Positions 17,190 through 24,317 of a stretch of 32,139 nucleotides of DNA are shown one piece after another. The DNA lies in contig CANLCU010000010.1 of NCBI GenBank assembly GCA_947489135.1, positions 1 through 32,139 of the forward strand, written 5' to 3'. Both the position numbers and the translations under genes were made by a program. How positions within the stretch are numbered: position 1 is the first letter of the stretch; the number at the start of each line of letters is the position of its first letter. Origin of the DNA: Micrococcales bacterium. Its GTDB lineage: Bacteria > Actinomycetota > Actinomycetes > Actinomycetales > Microbacteriaceae. Under the pieces are notes generated by a model, which did not search any database, was not told the origin of the DNA, and saw nothing but the letters and a program-made list of their open reading frames with translations.

Positions 17190-18272
17190 ATGGAATTCAA
17201 GATCATCAAGTCTGAACATCCAATGCCTGATGCTGAGCGCGAAGCATTACTAGAAAACCCTGCTTTCGGTGTGAACTTTACTGACCACCAGGTAATCATT
17301 GAGTGGACAAAAGATTCTGGCTGGCAGAACGCCAGAGTAGAACCTTATGGCCCAATCATGATGGACCCATCAAGCGCTGTTCTTCACTATGGTCAAGAAA
17401 TCTTTGAAGGTATTAAAGGCTATAGACACCAAGACGGTTCAATCCACACCTTTAGACCAGAAGCTAACGGTGCAAGATTGCAAAAGTCTGCTCACCGCAT
17501 GGCACTACCTGAGCTACCTATCGAACTATTCGTTGAAAGCCTTAGAGCTCTAATCTCTGTTGATGCAGCATGGGTGCCAAAGCCAGTAAATGAAAAGACT
17601 CTTTACTTCAGACCATTTGAGATTGCAGCAGAGAACTTCCTAGGTGTTAGAGCAGCTCACAGAGCTGAGTACAGAGTTATTGCATCTCCTGTTGGTCCTT
17701 ACTTCACAGGAGGGCTAAAGCCAGTGAGTATCTGGATTGCTCTAGATTCAGCAAGAGCAGGACGATACGGAACAGGTGAAGCTAAGACTGGTGGAAACTA
17801 TGCAGCTAGCCTGCTAGCTCAAAATGAAGGCTATGAGAATGGTTGTTCTCAGGTGCTATTCCTAGATGCAGAATCTCACACCTATATCGAAGAACTAGGT
17901 GGCATGAACGTCTTCTTCGTATACAAAGACGGCCACGTGGTAACTCCATCTCTAGATGGAACCATCCTTAGAGGTATCACGAGAGACTCAATCATTCAGC
18001 TTCTCAAAGACAGAAACATAACTGTTGAAGAACGCGCAGTTACTTTGGATGAAGTTCGTGAAGGCTATAACTCAGGAGAGATCACTGAAGTCTTTGCTTG
18101 TGGCACTGCTGCTGTAATTACTCCAGTCGGCCAGTTCAAATCAAAGCAAGGCGTTATTGGTCCTGAGAACCCAGAACCAGGTGAGCTAACTACTTCTCTT
18201 CGTCAAGAACTAACTGGTATCCAATATGGTCTTATCGAAGATCGTCACAACTGGCTTGTAAAACTTAGCTAA
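17190..18272 (+). CDS. ilvE: Branched-chain amino acid aminotransferase
   Basis: A 360-residue fold-type IV PLP aminotransferase for the last step of leucine, isoleucine and valine synthesis. HYGQEIFEGIKGYRHQDGS marks the N-terminal domain. The PLP lysine is in GEAKTGGNYAAS near residue 200. EVFACGTAAVITPVG is the conserved C-terminal stretch. The length fits the bacterial group II BCAT. It begins 14 bases after leuB, and its stop shares a base with the next start (TAATG). D-amino acid aminotransferase is a less likely alternative. Confidence 0.94.
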   Translation: MEFKIIKSEHPMPDAEREALLENPAFGVNFTDHQVIIEWTKDSGWQNARVEPYGPIMMDPSSAVLHYGQEIFEGIKGYRHQDGSIHTFRPEANGARLQKSAHRMALPELPIELFVESLRALISVDAAWVPKPVNEKTLYFRPFEIAAENFLGVRAAHRAEYRVIASPVGPYFTGGLKPVSIWIALDSARAGRYGTGEAKTGGNYAASLLAQNEGYENGCSQVLFLDAESHTYIEELGGMNVFFVYKDGHVVTPSLDGTILRGITRDSIIQLLKDRNITVEERAVTLDEVREGYNSGEITEVFACGTAAVITPVGQFKSKQGVIGPENPEPGELTTSLRQELTGIQYGLIEDRHNWLVKLS

Positions 18273-19030
18273 TGAGAATTGCAAAGTTCATAGTTCAAGA
18301 CAAAGTGTCTTGGGGTGTGGTGGATGGTCCTGAGGTAGTTGTGTTCAGGGGTCATCCAATCTTCCAAGGCTATGAAACAACAGGGGAGAGAGTTCCCCTA
18401 AAGGATGTTCAACTACTTCCTCCAATTCTTCCAACCAGCAAGATCATCTGCATTGGTAAGAACTATGCAGATCACGCAGCTGAGATGGGTGGAGAGCTAC
18501 CTCCAGAACCACTTATCTTCATCAAACCACTGACCACAGTCATCGGTCCAGATGAGGCTATCGTCCTACCTAAGATTTCAGAGCGCGTAGATCACGAAGG
18601 TGAACTAGCTATTGTCATAGGTCAAGTTGCTAAAGATGTTTCAGAAGATAAAGCACTTGATTATGTCTGGGGTTTCACTATCGCTAATGATGTGACAGCA
18701 AGAGACATTCAAAATAAAGATGGGCAGTGGACTAGAGCTAAAAGCTTTGACACCTTCTGCCCAATAGGACCTTGGGTAGAAACAGAGTTCGTTGTTGATG
18801 GTCAATTACTAGAGACCCGTGTTGATGGTGAAGTTAGACAACATGCATCTATCGACATGCTGATTCATAAGGTTCCAAGGATCATTCAGCATGTATCTCA
18901 AGCCATGACCTTGCTACCTGGAGATGTCATTCTTACTGGAACACCAGCAGGCATTGGCCAGATAGAGTCTGGCCAATCTGTGGAGATAACCATTGAAGGC
19001 ATCGGGACTCTAACTAACCCAGTCGCCTAG
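18272..19030 (+). CDS. Fumarylacetoacetate hydrolase-family protein
   Basis: A 252-residue FAH-fold protein. Metal ligands are Glu109 and Glu111 in DHEGELAIVIG and Asp140 in IANDVTARD. LTGTPAGIG near the C terminus is the usual family ending, and IGKNYADHAAEM marks the N-terminal part of the catalytic core. The family includes acylpyruvases and oxaloacetate decarboxylases as well as hydratases and isomerases of aromatic breakdown. Lying between ilvE and gltX with no catabolic genes, it is more likely a housekeeping acylpyruvate hydrolase or oxaloacetate tautomerase/decarboxylase type; this is inference. It shares one base with ilvE. Confidence 0.88.
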   Translation: MRIAKFIVQDKVSWGVVDGPEVVVFRGHPIFQGYETTGERVPLKDVQLLPPILPTSKIICIGKNYADHAAEMGGELPPEPLIFIKPLTTVIGPDEAIVLPKISERVDHEGELAIVIGQVAKDVSEDKALDYVWGFTIANDVTARDIQNKDGQWTRAKSFDTFCPIGPWVETEFVVDGQLLETRVDGEVRQHASIDMLIHKVPRIIQHVSQAMTLLPGDVILTGTPAGIGQIESGQSVEITIEGIGTLTNPVA

Positions 19031-19033
19031 ACT
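19028..19033 (+). promoter_or_regulatory. Putative -10 element giving gltX a near-leaderless transcript
   Basis: TAGACT overlaps the FAH stop codon, and the gltX ATG follows nine bases later with no ribosome site between. Translation by read-through from the upstream operon is the alternative. Confidence 0.35.
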
Positions 19034-19042
19034 TGTCTAGTT

Positions 19043-20551
19043 ATGACAAACCTAATTACTGCACCTTTTACTACAGCCACTGGATCTGATATCAGGGTTC
19101 GTTTCTGCCCTTCTCCTACAGGTACTCCTCACGTTGGACTAGTTAGAACAGCCTTGTTTAACTGGGCTTATGCTCGTCACACCGGTGGAACCTTTGTCTT
19201 CCGTATTGAAGACACAGATGCAGAGCGAGACAGCGAAGAATCATTTGAAATGATTCTTGATGGTCTTCGTTGGTTAGGTTTGAACTGGGATGAAGGTGTT
19301 GGTGTTGGGGGACCTAATGAGCCTTATCGTCAATCAGAGCGAACAGACATCTATCTAGAAGTAATTGAGAAGCTAAAGACCACAGGACACATCTATGAGA
19401 GCTTCCTAACTGGTGAAGAAATTGATGAACGTAACAAAGCTAACGGCAGAGCCGTTCAGCTAGGTTATGACAACTCTGAAAGAGACCTATCTGAAGAAGC
19501 CAAGGCTGCTTATAAAGCAGAAGGCAGATCTCCTGCTCTTCGTCTACGTGTTCCAGATGTTGACATCACTTTCAATGACCTAGTTAGAGGAGAGATTACT
19601 TTCCCTCAAGGATCATTCCCTGACTTTGTTGTGGTGAGACCTAATGGTCAGCCTCTATACACTTTGGTAAACCCAGTTGATGATGCTCTTATGGGGATTA
19701 CCCATGTGCTTAGAGGAGAAGACCTTCTATCTTCAACTCCTAGACAGATTGCTTTGTACAACACGATGTATGAAGCAGGCATTACTAAGTTCATCCCTCA
19801 GTTTGGTCACCTGCCATTTGTTATGGGAGAGGGAAACAAGAAGCTCTCGAAGAGAGATCCTGAATCTAACCTCTTCCACCACAGAGACAGAGGCTTTATT
19901 CCTGAAGGTCTATTGAACTACCTAGCTCTTCTTGGTTGGAGCATCAGTGCTGATAGAGATGTCTTTAGCCTTGATGAAATGGTGAAGGCATTTGATGTGA
20001 AGGATGTGAACCCTAACCCTGCTCGCTTTGACCAGAAGAAGGCAGATTCCATCAACGCAAGCCACCTAAGACTTCTAAGCCTCGAAGATTTCACTAAGCG
20101 AATCATTCCTTATCTTCAGTCAGCTGGAGTTTTAGGTTCAACTGTTACTGATGCTGAGATCGACATTCTTACCAAGGCTGCACCTCTTATCCAGGAGAGA
20201 ATTGTTGTCCTAAGTGAAGCAGTTCCAATGCTTTCCTTCCTGTTTGTGAAGGCAACGGATATCACTATTGAAGATGATGCCAAGTCTGGATTACCTGAAA
20301 ACAGCAAGGAAATCACTGAGGCAGCTATCGCATCCCTTGAAGGATTAGCTGAGTTTGAAACAGCCAAGATCCAAGACGTTCTGAACCAGAAGCTAATTGA
20401 AGAGATGGCTCAGAAGCCTAGAAATGCCTTTGGTCCACTAAGAACAGCTATCTCAGGCAAGAGAATCTCACCTCCTTTGTTTGAATCTATGGAGATTCTG
20501 GGCAAAGAAGAGACCCTTGCTCGCTTGAGCCTGTTTGCTCGAGGTTTATAG
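19043..20551 (+). CDS. gltX: Glutamyl-tRNA synthetase
   Basis: A 502-residue class I synthetase. The HIGH-type motif is PHVGL in [20 protein letters not shown] (21-40), and the KMSKS-type motif is KKLSKRDPE near residue 265. [11 protein letters not shown] and the Rossmann insertion [20 protein letters not shown] are typical of GltX. Actinobacteria usually lack GlnRS and use a GltX that also charges tRNA-Gln, with GatCAB converting the product; whether that holds here cannot be read from this gene alone. A tRNA-Gln gene lies 47 bases downstream. No ribosome site precedes the ATG. Confidence 0.96.
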   Translation: MTNLITAPFTTATGSDIRVRFCPSPTGTPHVGLVRTALFNWAYARHTGGTFVFRIEDTDAERDSEESFEMILDGLRWLGLNWDEGVGVGGPNEPYRQSERTDIYLEVIEKLKTTGHIYESFLTGEEIDERNKANGRAVQLGYDNSERDLSEEAKAAYKAEGRSPALRLRVPDVDITFNDLVRGEITFPQGSFPDFVVVRPNGQPLYTLVNPVDDALMGITHVLRGEDLLSSTPRQIALYNTMYEAGITKFIPQFGHLPFVMGEGNKKLSKRDPESNLFHHRDRGFIPEGLLNYLALLGWSISADRDVFSLDEMVKAFDVKDVNPNPARFDQKKADSINASHLRLLSLEDFTKRIIPYLQSAGVLGSTVTDAEIDILTKAAPLIQERIVVLSEAVPMLSFLFVKATDITIEDDAKSGLPENSKEITEAAIASLEGLAEFETAKIQDVLNQKLIEEMAQKPRNAFGPLRTAISGKRISPPLFESMEILGKEETLARLSLFARGL

Positions 20552-20564
20552 TCCTAGGTAGAAT
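20535..20564 (+). promoter_or_regulatory. Putative promoter of tRNA-Gln
   Basis: TTGCTC (20535-20540) and TAGAAT (20559-20564) with an 18-base spacer, beginning inside the end of gltX. Initiation near 20571 would place the hairpin at 20571-20586 in the pre-tRNA leader. Confidence 0.5.
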
Positions 20565-20570
20565 GGGGAG

Positions 20571-20586
20571 TCGAGCGAAAGCTCGA
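20571..20586 (+). other. GAAA-tetraloop hairpin in the tRNA-Gln leader
   Basis: TCGAGC, GAAA, GCTCGA: a perfect six-pair stem capped by a GNRA tetraloop, between the presumed promoter and the tRNA, 11 bases before it. No T tract follows, so it does not look like a terminator. It may shape the 5' leader for RNase P or mark the end of the gltX transcript. Confidence 0.6.
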
Positions 20587-20597
20587 AGCAAATCCCT

Positions 20598-20669
20598 TGG
20601 GGTATGGTGTAATTGGCAACACGAGTGATTCTGGTTCATTTGTTCTAGGTTCGAGTCCTGGTACCCCAG
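20598..20669 (+). tRNA. tRNA-Gln (CTG)
   Basis: Full cloverleaf. Acceptor TGGGGTA (20598-20604) pairs with TACCCCA (20662-20668), with discriminator G at 20669. The D stem is GTGT/ACAC, and the anticodon loop TTCTGGT has anticodon CTG at 20631-20633. The T stem CTAGG/CCTGG surrounds TTCGAGT. CCA is not encoded. The first acceptor pairs and discriminator G fit known tRNA-Gln. Confidence 0.97.
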
Positions 20670-20674
20670 CTTTT

Positions 20675-20708
20675 ACAGTCAGACTAAAAAGTCTGACTGT
20701 TTTGCTTT
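20675..20708 (+). terminator. Rho-independent terminator after tRNA-Gln
   Basis: A perfect 11-pair stem (20675-20685 with 20690-20700), loop AAAA, then TTTGCTTT. The tail is the same as that of the tRNA-Glu terminator. Confidence 0.95.
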
Positions 20709-20711
20709 AAT
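20706..20711 (+). promoter_or_regulatory. Putative -10 element of the DUF1801 gene inside the terminator tail
   Basis: TTTAAT lies six bases before the ATG at 20718 and overlaps the T-rich tail of the tRNA-Gln terminator. It departs from TANNNT at its second base. It would again give a leaderless transcript. Confidence 0.35.
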
Positions 20712-20717
20712 AGGGCT

Positions 20718-21089
20718 ATGCGAAAACTAGAGCGAGATGAAGCTGATCTCTACTTTGAACTCTTAGAGCCAGCTCAGGCCAAGGTTCTACTTGAGCTTAG
20801 AGACCGGATGGTCAGGCTTGCCAAGGCTGAGCCTGAGCTAATCATCAGCTACCAGTTACCTACTATTCGAGTGAAGGGCAAGAACTTCTTAGCCTTCGCA
20901 GCTTGGAAGAACTTCTATTCCATTTATCTACTTAGTGGTTCTCTAGGCAAAGTAGTTGAAGGTTCCCTTACTCAGGGCGATCTGGAAAAGTCGGCACTCA
21001 GATTTGCTTGGGATGAAAAGGTAACCGATAAGACACTAAAACTTCTTATTTCAGCAAAGACTAAAGAGTTGCTGGAGAGATCTCGCTAG
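20718..21089 (+). CDS. DUF1801 (YdhG-like) protein
   Basis: A 123-residue small protein of the DUF1801/YdhG-like group. The core IISYQLPTIRVKGKNFLAFAAWKNFYSIYLL matches the family pattern of a beta strand, a (K)GK turn and a cluster of aromatic residues, split here over residues about 42-73. The family's biochemical role is poorly defined; some members are described as iron chaperone-like by analogy with frataxin folds. No signal peptide or metal-binding cluster is visible. The start at 20718 has no ribosome site. The stop overlaps the convergent metallo-beta-lactamase-fold gene by 4 bases. Confidence 0.8.
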   Translation: MRKLERDEADLYFELLEPAQAKVLLELRDRMVRLAKAEPELIISYQLPTIRVKGKNFLAFAAWKNFYSIYLLSGSLGKVVEGSLTQGDLEKSALRFAWDEKVTDKTLKLLISAKTKELLERSR

Positions 21090-21721
21090 ATTTCTATTGA
21101 TTCACCGTTTAGTAAATAGGTGAATTCTCCACCTTGAGCTTCAGTTAGTTGCTTCACTCGACCATTGTTTAGAGCATGACCAAAATCACTGAGTAGAGCG
21201 TTATGGGTGGCGATGGATTTCTTGTGTTTGATGGCTGACACGAAATCCATCACTTCACCAATCTTGAGCCATGGGGCACTAGTTGGCACAGCTAGTAGTT
21301 CAACTTCACGGTCTGGAAGAGTGAAGGAATCTCCTGGGTAGAAGACCTTGTCATTGATAAGCACAGCTCTGTTTTCTATTACAGGAATACTGTGATGGAT
21401 TTGAGCATGAAGATCTCCCATGAACTCAATGGTGAATGGGCCAACCGGGTAATGATCACCATGATAAACAGCAGTTGTTTTGTAGTTAGCAAGACGAGTG
21501 CAAACCTGAGGGGGACCGAAGATCATTAGGTCTGGATTGGTTGCTAGTAGTCGGTCTAGCTGTGCTTCAAAGCAGTGGTCATCGTGAGCATGGGTAATCA
21601 CAACTGCCACAACATCAGTAAGCCCTACTTGAGGTTCACTATAGGAACCAGGGTCTAGAACCAGCTTCTTGCCTGACTCTTCAAAGATTAGACAGGCATG
21701 ACCTTGCTTTGTTATCTTCAT
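21086..21721 (-). CDS. Metallo-beta-lactamase-fold hydrolase (UlaG-like)
   Basis: A 211-residue stand-alone MBL-fold protein. The metal motif is THAHDDH with His44, His46, Asp48 and His49. Further ligands are likely the His in GDLHAQIHH, the Asp in YPGDSF and the His in IATHNA. KLVLDPGSY near residue 20 is typical of the UlaG/L-ascorbate-6-phosphate lactonase-like and YtkL-like group, in which real substrates are mostly unknown. TAAGGT lies six bases before the ATG on the minus strand, so the mRNA is probably leaderless. It is divergent from the degenerate ATPase gene with only 37 bases between the starts. Confidence 0.85.
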   Translation of the reverse strand: MKITKQGHACLIFEESGKKLVLDPGSYSEPQVGLTDVVAVVITHAHDDHCFEAQLDRLLATNPDLMIFGPPQVCTRLANYKTTAVYHGDHYPVGPFTIEFMGDLHAQIHHSIPVIENRAVLINDKVFYPGDSFTLPDREVELLAVPTSAPWLKIGEVMDFVSAIKHKKSIATHNALLSDFGHALNNGRVKQLTEAQGGEFTYLLNGESIEI

Positions 21722-21727
21722 GCTTTG

Positions 21728-21733
21728 ACCTTA
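21728..21733 (-). promoter_or_regulatory. Putative -10 element of the MBL-fold gene, leaderless
   Basis: Minus strand TAAGGT, six bases before the ATG. It is only ten bases from the -10 of the divergent ATPase-like gene, so the two promoters must overlap. Confidence 0.5.
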
Positions 21734-21743
21734 GTCGCTCAGG

Positions 21744-21749
21744 TAACCT
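21744..21749 (+). promoter_or_regulatory. Putative -10 element of the ATPase-like/lipid kinase pair
   Basis: TAACCT, nine bases before the ATG at 21759, with no ribosome site. It sits in AGGTAACCT, a near palindrome. Confidence 0.4.
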
Positions 21750-21758
21750 TGTAAGGTT

Positions 21759-23237
21759 ATGGACACCGAAACCAAAGAGCCTTCTAGGGCTATAGGCCTT
21801 CCAGCTACGGCACTTAGCCATACCGGAGTAAGCGTTATAGCCCTCTTAGCTCTATTGGTCGCAGCCATCTTGAATGTTGATCTATGGATTCAATTTGGAA
21901 GTGCATCAGCCTTTGTAGCCCTAAATATTCTTATTACCTCACGAGTCAACAGATTGATTACTGAACCGTTTGGCTCACCAGAAGAACAAGAGCTCGTAAA
22001 TCTAGCAACTCAAGAGGTCTCTGACAAAGAGAAGAGGATAGCTCTTCTAACCAAGTATTGGCCCGCAGCAACCCTAGTGTTCGCTATTGTCGCTGTGCTC
22101 TTATCGGCAGGTGGGCAGTTCAATTTTGTTTCTGCTCTATCTGTGTTTGCTGCTTGTCTACTTCTAACCAATAGCCATGCTTTGGCTTTGGTTATTCCAT
22201 TCGGGTTTTCAAGAACCATCAGATTGGCATTTACCTCGGGAGTTGTAATTCGAAGCAGAGTTGCTTTTGAGCAGTTAGCCAAGGTCAATCTTTTGCTGTT
22301 CACTAAAGGTGGAGTTCTTACGGACCTGCCTAAAGGTGTGAACTCTGTTCGACTTTCTACAAAGACTTCTTTCAAGGATGAGAGCAAGTTACTAGCCCTT
22401 GCAGCAAGCGTTGAATCTCTATCCCAGCATGCTTTCGCTAAGGCGATATCTAGGTCCGCTGAAAATTCAAATCTGAGAATTACAAAACCTAAGGACTTTA
22501 GAGAGTTTCCGGGCTTTGGTGTTGAAGGAGTTGTTTCGGGCAAGCGGGTTCTTGTTGGATCTACTGCTCTGTTGTTGCAGAGAAACATTCGAATGGAAGT
22601 TCAAGAACTTATTTATGCAGATGAAAGTACGAAGAGTGGCTACTCGATTGTTTGTGTAGTAGTTGAGGGTGTTCTAGAGGGAATCCTTAGATTCACTGAT
22701 GTAGTCAAGGAATCATCTGTTGATGCTGTATATCTAGTTGCTAGAGAGAGAATCAGGGTAGGACTCATTACAGGAGACTCTGCTGGCACTGCTCAACATA
22801 AAGCTGAGCAGCTAAACATCTCTGAGGTTTATGGAGAGCTATCGCCAGAACTAAAAACTATGTTCGTTGCAAGTCAGCAGGCTAAGGGTGCTTTGGTTGC
22901 AGTAATTGCTAACCCAGATACCGACAATGGTCTCCTTGATCAGGCTGATGTGAGCATCGCCCTAGGTGAGCACGGTTCAGATACTGCTGATGTTTCGGTT
23001 TCTAGTGATGACCCAGAAAAGGCGGCTGACGCTGTTGCTCTGAGCTCAAGGCTCAGAAAGAAGACGAGTCAAAGTCTTGCTGTTGGGCTTGGCTACAGCC
23101 TTGTATCTATGGGTGCTTTTGTTGCGATTGTGTCACCTTTGCAATTTGTTACACCTCCAGCGATAACTGCGATGCTAGGGTCACTTTCATTGATTGTTGT
23201 AACACTGAATACTTATTCACTTAGAAAGTTGAAATGA
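21759..23237 (+). CDS. Degenerate P1B-type ATPase homologue, probably inactive
   Basis: A 492-residue membrane protein related to heavy-metal P-type ATPases but stripped of catalytic parts. Helices lie near 24-40, 46-62, 103-120, 124-150, 437-460 and 466-485. Only about 40 residues separate helices 2 and 3, so the actuator domain with TGES is missing. The CPC metal motif is NSH (138-140, before ALALVIP). The DKTGT loop reads TKGGV (182-186), with Thr182 for the phosphorylated Asp. The HP motif is HA (224-225). GDGIND reads ANPDTD (384-389). Retained are GFGVEG, TGD (338-340) and QADVSIALG, which make the kinship clear. There are no stops or frameshifts, and hydrophobicity is intact. Transport is not expected. 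It overlaps the lipid kinase gene by 4 bases. Confidence 0.85.
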   Translation: MDTETKEPSRAIGLPATALSHTGVSVIALLALLVAAILNVDLWIQFGSASAFVALNILITSRVNRLITEPFGSPEEQELVNLATQEVSDKEKRIALLTKYWPAATLVFAIVAVLLSAGGQFNFVSALSVFAACLLLTNSHALALVIPFGFSRTIRLAFTSGVVIRSRVAFEQLAKVNLLLFTKGGVLTDLPKGVNSVRLSTKTSFKDESKLLALAASVESLSQHAFAKAISRSAENSNLRITKPKDFREFPGFGVEGVVSGKRVLVGSTALLLQRNIRMEVQELIYADESTKSGYSIVCVVVEGVLEGILRFTDVVKESSVDAVYLVARERIRVGLITGDSAGTAQHKAEQLNISEVYGELSPELKTMFVASQQAKGALVAVIANPDTDNGLLDQADVSIALGEHGSDTADVSVSSDDPEKAADAVALSSRLRKKTSQSLAVGLGYSLVSMGAFVAIVSPLQFVTPPAITAMLGSLSLIVVTLNTYSLRKLK

Positions 23238-24124
23238 CCACTTTAGGAATCGTTATTAACCCAACCTCAGGTAGAGGTAAGGGAAAGGTTTTTGGGGAAC
23301 AGGCACTAGCTGAATTTGCTAAGCACGCAATTGAGATTATTGATCTCTCTGCAGAGAACTTTAAGGCAGCAGCTAAGAATGCTAAAGATGCAGTTGAAAA
23401 GAAACTCATTGATGGTCTTGTTGTTGTCGGTGGCGATGGAATGTTCCATCTGGGTGTGAATGCTGTTGTGAAAAGCGATATTCCTGTTGGGCTTATTGCA
23501 GCTGGAACTGGAAATGATTCAGCTAGAGCACTAGGTCTACCTATCCACAATGTTGTTGATGGAGTAGCGGCTCTAGTTTCTAAGATTGGTAAGACTCGCA
23601 AAGTTGACTTGATTGAATCCAAGTCAAATGACAGAACCTTCTATTCTTTTGGAGCTGTTTCTGCCGGGTTTGATGCTCTTTGTAATGCACGTGCGAATAA
23701 GTGGAAGTGGATTACAGGTCCAATCAAATATCGCTTTGCTATGTATCGAGAGCTAGCGGCATTCAAGCCAATTCCTTATCGAGCAGTTGTTGATGGTGTT
23801 GAAAGAGTATTTGAAGCCATTCTCTGCACTGTCTCTAACTCGCCTTCATACGGTGGTGGATTACTAATCACTCCTGAAGCCAAGGTGGATGATGGCAAGC
23901 TGGATCTGTTTATCCTGAATGCCATTAGCCGGATAGAGCTCATCAGACTCTTCCCTAAGGTTTATTACGGTGGTCACGTTGGCCATCCAGCGGTAGAGAT
24001 CATCAGGGTGGAAAGCCTTCAACTTCACTCTCCAGGAATGCCTGCTTACTCCGATGGCGAGCATGTTGGAGCAGCCCCAGTTACCTGTGTGGTTTCTCCT
24101 AAATCCTTGAATGTAATGGCCTAA
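23234..24124 (+). CDS. Diacylglycerol kinase-family lipid kinase
   Basis: A 296-residue kinase of the DAGK/YegS/DgkB fold. The N terminus has NPTSGRGKGK (9-18), the nucleotide loop is VVGGDGM (64-70), with Met where Thr is more usual, and AAGTGNDSARALGLP (89-103) is the third signature. A beta-rich C-terminal domain follows. Family members phosphorylate diacylglycerol, sphingoid bases or related lipids at the membrane; the substrate here is not known. The ATG overlaps the stop of the ATPase-like gene (ATGA), so the two products are made together. Confidence 0.9.
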   Translation: MTTLGIVINPTSGRGKGKVFGEQALAEFAKHAIEIIDLSAENFKAAAKNAKDAVEKKLIDGLVVVGGDGMFHLGVNAVVKSDIPVGLIAAGTGNDSARALGLPIHNVVDGVAALVSKIGKTRKVDLIESKSNDRTFYSFGAVSAGFDALCNARANKWKWITGPIKYRFAMYRELAAFKPIPYRAVVDGVERVFEAILCTVSNSPSYGGGLLITPEAKVDDGKLDLFILNAISRIELIRLFPKVYYGGHVGHPAVEIIRVESLQLHSPGMPAYSDGEHVGAAPVTCVVSPKSLNVMA

Positions 24125-24136
24125 ATAGCCTTACTC

Positions 24137-24165
24137 TTCCAAGCCTTCAATCTCTCTGGCATAAT
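24137..24165 (+). promoter_or_regulatory. Putative promoter of tRNA-Glu
   Basis: CATAAT (24160-24165) as -10, with a weak TTCCAA (24137-24142) at a 17-base spacing. The tRNA starts 17 bases after the -10. Confidence 0.45.
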
Positions 24166-24181
24166 AGAGAAGTTGCTCTTC

Positions 24182-24254
24182 GGCCCCATCGTTTAGCGGC
24201 CTAGGACGCTGCCCTCTCACGGCAGTAGCGCGGGTTCGAATCCCGCTGGGGTCA
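24182..24254 (+). tRNA. tRNA-Glu (CTC)
   Basis: Full cloverleaf. Acceptor GGCCCCA (24182-24188) pairs with TGGGGTC (24247-24253), with discriminator A at 24254. The anticodon stem CTGCC/GGCAG encloses CTCTCAC with anticodon CTC at 24216-24218. The T stem GCGGG/CCCGC encloses TTCGAAT. CCA is not encoded. Confidence 0.97.
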
Positions 24255-24261
24255 CAAGTAT

Positions 24262-24293
24262 CGCCTCCAAGTATCTTGGAGGCGTTTTGCTTT
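24262..24293 (+). terminator. Rho-independent terminator after tRNA-Glu
   Basis: A perfect ten-pair stem (24262-24271 with 24275-24284), loop TAT, then TTTTGCTTT. The tail repeats the one after tRNA-Gln. Confidence 0.95.
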
Positions 24294-24304
24294 AAGGCAA
24301 AGGC

Positions 24305-24310
24305 TAGGCT
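24305..24310 (+). promoter_or_regulatory. Putative -10 element of the PfkB gene, leaderless
   Basis: TAGGCT, seven bases before the ATG at 24318, with no ribosome site. It sits just past the tRNA-Glu terminator. Confidence 0.5.
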
Positions 24311-24317
24311 AGAGACA

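Noticed and set aside
16932-17219. 95-codon minus-strand open frame rich in Leu and Gln at the leuB/ilvE junction
   Set aside because: It lies opposite leuB and the ilvE start; the Leu/Gln richness reflects Ala/Gly codons on the other strand.
22010-22588. 192-codon minus-strand open frame inside the ATPase-like gene
   Set aside because: It is antisense to a clear P-type ATPase homologue, reads as low-complexity Ser/Thr/Arg-rich sequence with no domain, and has no ribosome site.
24276-24317. TTG start for the PfkB kinase
   Set aside because: It lies inside the tRNA-Glu terminator stem; ATG at 24318 follows a leaderless-type -10 element.
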